Source: Faecalibacterium sp. UBA1360
Lineage (GTDB): Bacteria > Bacillota > Clostridia > Oscillospirales > Ruminococcaceae
Assembly (NCBI GenBank): GCA_002306375.1
Contig: DBRU01000016.1
Span: forward strand, 66,769 to 105,937
DNA length: 39,169 nucleotides
Reading direction: 5' to 3'
Part shown: positions 29,859 through 36,298 of the stretch, one piece after another
Layout: every line of letters starts with the position of its first letter
Numbering within the stretch: the first letter of the stretch is position 1
Program-made: the position numbers and the translations under genes
The notes under the pieces: model-generated
Seen by the model: the letters and a program-made list of their open reading frames with translations, nothing else
What the model was told of the DNA's origin: nothing
Databases searched by the model: none

Positions 29859-30872
29859 ATGGGGATGATCGTGTCCTGGATGCTCGTCGCGGCGGCCATC
29901 GCTGCCTTTTGCATCACCGCCGGCTCGGGCTTTTTTGTGATCCCGGCGCTGCGCCGCCTGCACTTTGGCCAGACCATTCGTGAAGACGGCCCCACCTGGC
30001 ACAATAAAAAGCAGGGCACGCCCACCATGGGCGGGCTGTGTTTTATCCTGGGTGTGCTGCTGGCCGCCGGGCTGGTGTACGCGGGGCTGTCCGCCCGTGC
30101 GCCCGAACTGCTTGCGCCGCAGCAGGTGCAGGCCGGGCTTCTGGTGCTGTTTCTGGCGTTCGGGTCCGGGTTCATCGGCTTTTTGGATGACTTTGTCAAG
30201 GTGGTCCGCCACCGCAACCTGGGCCTGCTTGCCTGGCAGAAGCTGGTCCTGCAGTTCCTGGTCACCGGCTGCTTCATGGCCGGGCTGTACAGCTTAGGGC
30301 TTATGACCACCATCATCATGGTGCCGGGCATCGGCGCCGTGGACCTGGGGCTGCTATATTATCCCATCGCCTTTTTCGGCATCATTTTCCTGGTCAACGC
30401 CGTCAACCTCACCGACGGATTGGACGGCCTTTGCTCCTGCGTGACCTTTGTCTCCATGCTGGGCTATCTTTTGGCCGCCAGCATGCTGGGGTTCTATCAC
30501 GCCGCCGTGCTGTCCACCGCCACCGCCGCTGCCTGCGCGGGCTTTTTGGTCTGGAACTTCTATCCCGCCAAGGTCTTTATGGGCGATACCGGCAGTATGT
30601 TCCTGGGCGGCATGGTCACGGCGCTGGCCTTTGTCATGGGCCGGCCCGAACTGGTGTTCTTCTTTTCCATCGTCTTTATCTGGGACGCCATGACCGTGGT
30701 CATCCAGCGCGTGTACTTCAAGCTGACCCACGGCAAGCGCATTTTCCGCATGACGCCCATCCACCACGCTTTCGAGATGCGCGGCTGGAAGGAGGCCCGC
30801 ATCGACGCCTTCTTCAGCCTGATCGCGGTCATTGGCGTGGCGCTGGGGCTTTTCTACCTGTACCTGGCCTGA
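29859..30872 (+). CDS. mraY: Phospho-MurNAc-pentapeptide transferase MraY
   Basis: A 337-residue integral membrane enzyme making lipid I from UDP-MurNAc-pentapeptide and undecaprenyl phosphate. About ten membrane helices; QGTPTMGGL, FLDDFVKV (catalytic Asp pair), NAVNLTDGLDGL and VFMGDTGSMFLGG are all present. Near the C-terminus the family's HHH motif reads HHA (His302, His303, Ala304) in TPIHHAFEMRGWKE. ATG 29859 follows GGGGGAA by 8 bases; the GTG at 29835 has no site. Sits directly between murF and ftsW, with no murD. Confidence 0.95.
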   Translation: MGMIVSWMLVAAAIAAFCITAGSGFFVIPALRRLHFGQTIREDGPTWHNKKQGTPTMGGLCFILGVLLAAGLVYAGLSARAPELLAPQQVQAGLLVLFLAFGSGFIGFLDDFVKVVRHRNLGLLAWQKLVLQFLVTGCFMAGLYSLGLMTTIIMVPGIGAVDLGLLYYPIAFFGIIFLVNAVNLTDGLDGLCSCVTFVSMLGYLLAASMLGFYHAAVLSTATAAACAGFLVWNFYPAKVFMGDTGSMFLGGMVTALAFVMGRPELVFFFSIVFIWDAMTVVIQRVYFKLTHGKRIFRMTPIHHAFEMRGWKEARIDAFFSLIAVIGVALGLFYLYLA

Positions 30873-30917
30873 GGCAAGCCCGCCTTGTCTCTTTGATCTG
30901 AAAGGAGGAGGCCGCCT

Positions 30918-32186
30918 TTGACCGCCGCACAATTTCTGGACTTCGCCTTCGGCAACCTCATCCGATTTTTTCGTGACGCGCTGTATCGCAAGCAGGACCG
31001 CGGCCCTGTTTCCTGGGGCTTTGTGGGCATACTGCTGCTGGTGCTGGTCTACGGGCTCATCATGCTGTTTTCCGCCAGCTATGTCACGGCCTACTACAAC
31101 TTCGGCGACATCTACCATTACATAGCCCCTCAGGTAGGCGTGGCGGTGCTGGGCATCGCGGGCATGTTCCTTGTGTCCTACATCGATTACCACGCCCTGC
31201 GCCATGTGTACTGGCACATGTATGTGATCCTGATCATCCTTCTGATCTGGGCCCTGTACAGCGAGGAGCTCAACAACGTACACCGCTGGGTGTATATGTT
31301 CGGCACCACGGTCCAGCCTTCCGAGATCGCCAAGTTCATGGCGGTGCTGGGCGTTGCCTTGTACACCGACCATCACTACGAACAGCGCAAGACCCTGGTC
31401 CACGGCATGATCTTTCCGCTTTTGCCCATCATGCCCGTGCTGGTCCTGCTTCGCCTGGAACCCCATAACTCGGCCATTATGCTCGTGTGCGTCATTGTGG
31501 GCACCATGCTGGTCTGCGGCGGCTGCGCGCTGCGCTGGATGCCGGCCATGGTGCCGCTGGCGCTGGGGGCGTTGTATCTGATGCTCACGGCCGAAGGCAA
31601 CGACGTGGCCAATGAACGCCTGGGCGCCTGGGGCCTTTTTGCTGAAAGCGAGGTGGAACTGGACTACCAGACCACCCAAAGCCTGTACTCCATTGCCTCG
31701 GGCGGCTTGTTCGGTCTTGGCATCGGCAACAGCCGGCAAAAACAGCTCTGGCTGCCCGAAGCCACCAACGACTTCATCTTCTCGGTTTTGTGTGAGGAGC
31801 TTGGCTTCATCGGCGCGGTGCTGTGCATCGTGCTGTTTGCGGCGCTCATCGTGCTGGGCATCCTGGTGGCGCTGCGCGCGCCCGACTACCTGGGCACCAT
31901 GCTGGGCATCGGCATCACGGCCCAGATCGCCTGGCAGGTGTTTTTCCACGTCGGCGTCGTCACCGCCACGATCCCCAACACCGGCATCAGCCTGCCCTTC
32001 TTCTCTTCGGGCGGTACCAGTCTTTTGCTGCTTTTGTTGGAAATGGGCGTCCTGCTCAGCGTATCCCGCGCCGGCAACGCCCGCATGCAGGCGCAGCTCC
32101 AGCGCCGGCAGGAGGAACTCATGCGGCGCCTGCACGGCAAGACGTCCCGCACCTTGTACCGCCGCCGTCAGCAGACGGGCGTCTGA
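30918..32186 (+). CDS. ftsW: FtsW/RodA/SpoVE family septal glycosyltransferase
   Basis: A 422-residue SEDS protein that polymerises lipid II into glycan strands at the septum together with the class B PBP encoded upstream. Around ten membrane helices; NNVHRWVYMFGTTVQPSEIAKF contains the SEDS signature, and FGLGIGNSRQKQLWLPEATNDFIFSVLCEELGFIG and ISLPFFSSGGTSLL are typical, the latter replacing the more common PF(I/L)SYGG(S/T)S. The start is TTG 30918 preceded by a full AAAGGAGG. Encoded between mraY and murG; a basic tail ends it. Confidence 0.92.
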   Translation: MTAAQFLDFAFGNLIRFFRDALYRKQDRGPVSWGFVGILLLVLVYGLIMLFSASYVTAYYNFGDIYHYIAPQVGVAVLGIAGMFLVSYIDYHALRHVYWHMYVILIILLIWALYSEELNNVHRWVYMFGTTVQPSEIAKFMAVLGVALYTDHHYEQRKTLVHGMIFPLLPIMPVLVLLRLEPHNSAIMLVCVIVGTMLVCGGCALRWMPAMVPLALGALYLMLTAEGNDVANERLGAWGLFAESEVELDYQTTQSLYSIASGGLFGLGIGNSRQKQLWLPEATNDFIFSVLCEELGFIGAVLCIVLFAALIVLGILVALRAPDYLGTMLGIGITAQIAWQVFFHVGVVTATIPNTGISLPFFSSGGTSLLLLLLEMGVLLSVSRAGNARMQAQLQRRQEELMRRLHGKTSRTLYRRRQQTGV

Positions 32187-32253
32187 TATGCGCGCCCCGA
32201 AGTCCGGCATACTTGTTTTGCATACCGTGAATGAAAGCGAGGTCGACCATTCC

Positions 32254-33378
32254 ATGCGCGTCCTGATCGCCGCCGGCGGCACCGCCGGCCACATCAATCC
32301 GGCCCTGGCCATTGCCGGGGCGCTCAAACAGGCCGATCCCACCGCCGACATCCACTTTGCCGGCCGGCGGGAAGGCATGGAATACGGCCTGGTCACCAAG
32401 GCGGGGTATACCTTCCACCACATCGAGATCAACGGCTTTCAGCGCCGCCTCACGCCTGAAAACATTGTGCGCAACGTCAAGGCGGTGTGGCACCTGGCGC
32501 TCAGCGCGCCGCGCACCGTGGCCATTTTGCGGGAAGTTACGCCCGACCTGGTCATCGGCTGCGGCGGCTATGTCAGCGGCCCCGTTGTGCGGGCTGCGGC
32601 CAAAAAGGGCATCAAGACGGCCATCCATGAGCAGAACGCCTTTCCGGGCGTGACCAACAAGCTGCTGGCCAAAGACGTGGACGTGGTGTTTGCCGCCAGC
32701 GCCGACGCCGTGGAAAAGCTGGGCGCGCCCGATAAGACCCTTGTGGTGGGCAACCCCGTCCGCCCGCAGATCCTGACCCAGGACCGCGCCGCCGCCCGGG
32801 CCCGCATCGGGGCAGGGGGGCGCACGGTCATCCTCAGCTTTGGCGGCAGTCTGGGCGCCCGGCGTATCAACGAGGTCGTGGGCGCGCTGTGCGCCTGGGA
32901 GCAAAAGAACGACATGCCCGTGCTGCACCTGCACGCCACCGGCAGCCGGGGCGTGCAGCTGTTCAAGGACCTGGGCAAAAAAGAAGGCTTCACCCCCGGG
33001 CCCAACCTGGTGGTGCGGGAATACATCGACAACATGCCGGAACTGCTGGCGGCCGCCGACCTGGTCATATCCCGCGCCGGGGCGCTGACCCTGGCCGAGA
33101 TCGAAGCCATGGGCCGGGCCAGCATCCTGATCCCCAGCCCCAACGTGGCCGAAAATCACCAGTATTACAACGCCCTCGAACTGCAAAAGGCGGGGGCGGC
33201 CGTGGTGCTGGAAGAAAAGGACCTGACCCCCCAGGTGCTCATCGATACGGTGGCCGACCTGCTGGGCACGCCCGGCCGCCTGACCGAGATGGGGGCCAGA
33301 GCCCGGACCCTGGCCCAGCCCGACAGCCTGGACAAGATCACGGCCCGGCTGCTCACCCTGGTACGCACAGGGTGTTGA
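32254..33378 (+). CDS. murG: UDP-GlcNAc transferase MurG
   Basis: A 374-residue GT28 enzyme that adds GlcNAc to lipid I, giving lipid II, at the inner face of the membrane. MRVLIAAGGTAGHINPALAIA is the family start and binds the acceptor; GCGGYVSGPVV, IHEQNAFPGVTNKLLA, SFGGSLGARRINE and the donor-site ISRAGALTLAEIEAMGRASILIPSPNVAENHQYYNA follow. ATG 32254 is preferred to the ATG at 32188, which would add 22 unconserved residues, although the GAGG before 32254 is a little far. Overlap-free, 67 bases after ftsW. Confidence 0.95.
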   Translation: MRVLIAAGGTAGHINPALAIAGALKQADPTADIHFAGRREGMEYGLVTKAGYTFHHIEINGFQRRLTPENIVRNVKAVWHLALSAPRTVAILREVTPDLVIGCGGYVSGPVVRAAAKKGIKTAIHEQNAFPGVTNKLLAKDVDVVFAASADAVEKLGAPDKTLVVGNPVRPQILTQDRAAARARIGAGGRTVILSFGGSLGARRINEVVGALCAWEQKNDMPVLHLHATGSRGVQLFKDLGKKEGFTPGPNLVVREYIDNMPELLAAADLVISRAGALTLAEIEAMGRASILIPSPNVAENHQYYNALELQKAGAAVVLEEKDLTPQVLIDTVADLLGTPGRLTEMGARARTLAQPDSLDKITARLLTLVRTGC

Positions 33379-33411
33379 GTCTGACAACACACAAGAAAGG
33401 AGGGTGGCCGA

Positions 33412-34722
33412 TTGGACCGTGACCAGCGCAGCCGCCGGCAAAAAAGCAGCGCGCCCCCGCCCAGGCCGCCCCGCCCCAAACAACCGCCCCGGCGCAGCCT
33501 GAAAAGCCGGCTGGGCCTGACCAAACCCGGTCAGACGCCGTCCCCCAAAAGCACCGGCCCGGTGCGCCGCCCGGTTTCCGGCGGGGGTGGCGCCCCGCGC
33601 CCGGGCCAGCGGCCGCGGAATGCCCCTGCGCCCCAGCAGCGGACCCAGCCGTCCCCGCCGCCCCAGCGGCCGAATCCGAACCGACCGCCCCGCCGCCCCG
33701 CGCCCCAGGCCAACCCCCAAAAACCCGGCTACCGCCAGAACCCGGCGGCCCGCCCGGCCCGGCGCATCACCCATGCCGAGCAGCTGCGCCGCCGTCGCCG
33801 CCGCGCGATCCTGGGCATGTTTTTTGTATTTGCGGCGCTGGTGGGGGGGATCGTGCTTTCGGTCAATCTGCTTTTCAAGGTCACCGATTACCGCATCGAG
33901 AATGTGGACGGCACGACCCCTGCCAATACCGGCATTTATACCGAACAGCAGATCATCGACCTGTTGGGCGTGCCCCAGGGCGAAAACCTGTTCGGCTTTT
34001 CCACTGCCGAGAGATCCAACCTGCTACTGGCCTCGCTGCCTTACCTGGACGTGACCGAAGTCCATGTGCAGATGCCGGGCACCGTGGTCATCAAGGTGCA
34101 GCCTGCCACCGAGCGCTTCATGATGGAATACGGCGGGCAATGGCTGGTGCTCAGCGACGGGCTCAAGGTGCTGCGCACCGACGCCGCCCAGCCGGAAGGT
34201 CTGATCCTTCTGGAAGCGGACGTTCCCGCGGGGCAGTCTTTGGTACCGGGAACCTTTTTGAGCCTGGACGAAACCGCGGCCGAGACCGCCACTGCCGAAA
34301 CGGCCCATACCACGACCCGTGACGCCCTGGACCAGATCATGGAACAGGCCCAAGCCCAGGGGCTTTTGGACGGTATCTCGGTCATCACGCTGACCGATGT
34401 CAGCGAATTGAGCTTTTTGTATGAGGGCCGGGTCTCGGTGGCTTTGGGCACGGCCAACAACATGGAATACAAGATGCGCTTTGCCGCCCGCCTGATTTTG
34501 GACGTGGAGGGCAACGGCCTTTCGGCCACCGATCGTGGCACCCTGGACGTGAGCCGCCAGCAGTCGGACGGCAGCATCCAGGCCACCTTCAATAGCGACA
34601 CCAGCACCCCCACGCCCGAACCCACCCCCGAATCCACCGACGGCGACGCAGACGGCGGGGATGGGGGCGATGGCGGCGACACAGACGCCGACCCGCAGCC
34701 TTCCCCCACGCCCCAAGCCTGA
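33412..34722 (+). CDS. divIB: DivIB/FtsQ division protein with long proline-rich head
   Basis: A 436-residue bitopic divisome protein. Transmembrane helix at about 132-155, then a POTRA domain (about 156-235, KVTDYRIENVDGTTPANTGIYTEQQIIDLLGVPQGENLF) and the beta domain ending near 385. Two parts are unusual: a cytoplasmic head of about 130 residues made largely of Pro, Arg, Gln and Lys, and an acidic Thr/Pro/Gly/Asp tail (about 397-436). DivIB forms a complex with FtsL and DivIC that controls septal wall synthesis. The start is TTG 33412, seven bases after AAAGGAGG. Last gene of the cluster; ftsA and ftsZ do not follow. Confidence 0.88.
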   Translation: MDRDQRSRRQKSSAPPPRPPRPKQPPRRSLKSRLGLTKPGQTPSPKSTGPVRRPVSGGGGAPRPGQRPRNAPAPQQRTQPSPPPQRPNPNRPPRRPAPQANPQKPGYRQNPAARPARRITHAEQLRRRRRRAILGMFFVFAALVGGIVLSVNLLFKVTDYRIENVDGTTPANTGIYTEQQIIDLLGVPQGENLFGFSTAERSNLLLASLPYLDVTEVHVQMPGTVVIKVQPATERFMMEYGGQWLVLSDGLKVLRTDAAQPEGLILLEADVPAGQSLVPGTFLSLDETAAETATAETAHTTTRDALDQIMEQAQAQGLLDGISVITLTDVSELSFLYEGRVSVALGTANNMEYKMRFAARLILDVEGNGLSATDRGTLDVSRQQSDGSIQATFNSDTSTPTPEPTPESTDGDADGGDGGDGGDTDADPQPSPTPQA

Positions 34723-34748
34723 ACCCCCGGCTTTTCCCACACAACAAA

Positions 34749-34797
34749 ACATCCCCCCGCAGCGCTTCCCGGTAGGGAAGACGCTGCGGGGGGATGT
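34749..34797. terminator. Bidirectional terminator between divIB and purB
   Basis: 16-bp outer stem ACATCCCCCCGCAGCG (34749-34764) and CGCTGCGGGGGGATGT (34782-34797), inner CTTCCC / GGGAAG stem, loop GGTA. T-rich tails in both directions, better on the minus strand. Ends the dcw cluster and the purL-purB operon. Confidence 0.9.
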
Positions 34798-34835
34798 CTG
34801 TTTATGGGGCTGGGGAAATTATGGGGCAGGGGAAC

Positions 34836-36269
34836 TCACACGCTCAACTCGGCGGTCTGGCCGACGGCGTCGGGGTTGGCGTCCAGCAAAGGCCGGATGT
34901 AATCCCGCAGATATTCGCTCACCTGCTCGGGGGCGCGGCCGGTAAAGGCTTCGGGGCGCAGTTCGCTCTCGATCTCTTCCCGGCTCAGTCCAAAGGCCGG
35001 GTCGGCCTCCACGCGGGCGATCATGTCGTTGGGCAGGCCCTCCTGCTTGACCACGGCGGCGGCGGCCACGGCGTGGGTGCGCAGGCGCTCGTGCAGCTCC
35101 TGGCGGTCGCCGCCCTTCTTGACAGCCTTCATCATGATGTTCTCGCTGGCCATAAAGGGTAGTTCGGCCATCACGCGGCTGCGCACCACCTTGGGGTAGA
35201 CCACCAGCCCGTCCGACACATTCAAAAGAATGTTCAAAATGGCGTCGGCGGCCAAAAAGCCCTCGGCCATGGCAATGCGTTTGTTGGCGCTGTCGTCCAG
35301 CGTGCGCTCAAACCACTGGGTGCCGGCGGTCACGGCGGGGTTCAGCACGTCGATCATCAGGTAACGGGCCAACGCGCAGATGCGCTCGCACCGCATGGGG
35401 TTGCGCTTGTAGGGCATGGCGGAAGACCCGATCTGGTTCTTTTCAAAGGGCTCTTCCATCTCCTTGAAGTTGGCCAGCAGCCGGATGTCGGTGGCCATCT
35501 TCATGGCGCTCTGGGCAAGGCCCGCCAGGGCGGACAATACGTTATAGTCCACCTTGCGGCTGTAGGTCTGGCCGCAGACCGGCACCACCTTGTCAAAGCC
35601 CATCTGGGCGCACACGTCGGCTTCCACGGCCTTGACCTTGGCGGAATCCCCGCCGAACAGCTCCATGAAGCTGGCCTGGGTGCCGGTGGTGCCCTTGACG
35701 CCCCGCAAGGCCAGGCTGGCCGCCTGGTGGTCAACTTCCTGCAAGTCCATATACAACTCGTTCATCCACAAAGTGGCGCGCTTGCCCACGGTGGTCAGCT
35801 GGGCGGGCTGGCAATGGGTGTAGGCCAGGCAGGGCATATCCTTGTATTCTTCGGCAAACTTGGCCAGGTTGGCCAGGGTGCCGATGATCTTTTTGCGCAC
35901 CAGTTCCAGGCCCTGGCGCATGATGATCACGTCGGTGTTGTCGCCCACATAGCAGCTGGTGGCGCCCAGGTGGATGATGCCCTTGGCGGTGGGGCATTGC
36001 AGGCCATAGGCATACACGTGGCTCATCACGTCGTGGCGCACGAGCTTTTCCCGGGCGGCGGCTTCCTCGTAGTTGATGTCGTCCTTGTGGGCTTCCAGCT
36101 CGGCGATCTGCTCGTCGGTGATGGCCAGGCCCTGCTTCTGCTCGGCCTTGGCCAACGCGATCCACAGCCGCCGCCAGGTGCGGAACTTGTTGTCGTCAGA
36201 GAAAATATACTGCATCTCGTCCGAGGCGTACCGGGTCGAGAAAGGGGAGATATAGCGGTCATGTGCCAT
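34836..36269 (-). CDS. purB: Adenylosuccinate lyase
   Basis: A 477-residue fumarase-superfamily lyase that splits SAICAR and adenylosuccinate, releasing fumarate, in purine synthesis. The N-terminus MAHDRYISPFSTRYASDEMQYIFS, the HLGATSCYVGDNTD segment with catalytic His/Thr/Ser, and the signature loop GSSAMPYKRNPMRCERI with the mobile catalytic serine are clear. ATG follows AAGGAGA. It lies 29 bases after purL on the same strand, so the two are probably one transcript. It is the long purB form seen in Clostridia and eukaryotes. Confidence 0.96.
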   Translation of the reverse strand: MAHDRYISPFSTRYASDEMQYIFSDDNKFRTWRRLWIALAKAEQKQGLAITDEQIAELEAHKDDINYEEAAAREKLVRHDVMSHVYAYGLQCPTAKGIIHLGATSCYVGDNTDVIIMRQGLELVRKKIIGTLANLAKFAEEYKDMPCLAYTHCQPAQLTTVGKRATLWMNELYMDLQEVDHQAASLALRGVKGTTGTQASFMELFGGDSAKVKAVEADVCAQMGFDKVVPVCGQTYSRKVDYNVLSALAGLAQSAMKMATDIRLLANFKEMEEPFEKNQIGSSAMPYKRNPMRCERICALARYLMIDVLNPAVTAGTQWFERTLDDSANKRIAMAEGFLAADAILNILLNVSDGLVVYPKVVRSRVMAELPFMASENIMMKAVKKGGDRQELHERLRTHAVAAAAVVKQEGLPNDMIARVEADPAFGLSREEIESELRPEAFTGRAPEQVSEYLRDYIRPLLDANPDAVGQTAELSV

Positions 36270-36298
36270 GGGATTCGTCTCCTTATCCGTTTGCGGGC

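Noticed and set aside
32188..32253. Upstream ATG for murG
   Set aside because: It would add 22 residues before the conserved MRVLIAAGGTAGH start and lacks a ribosome site.
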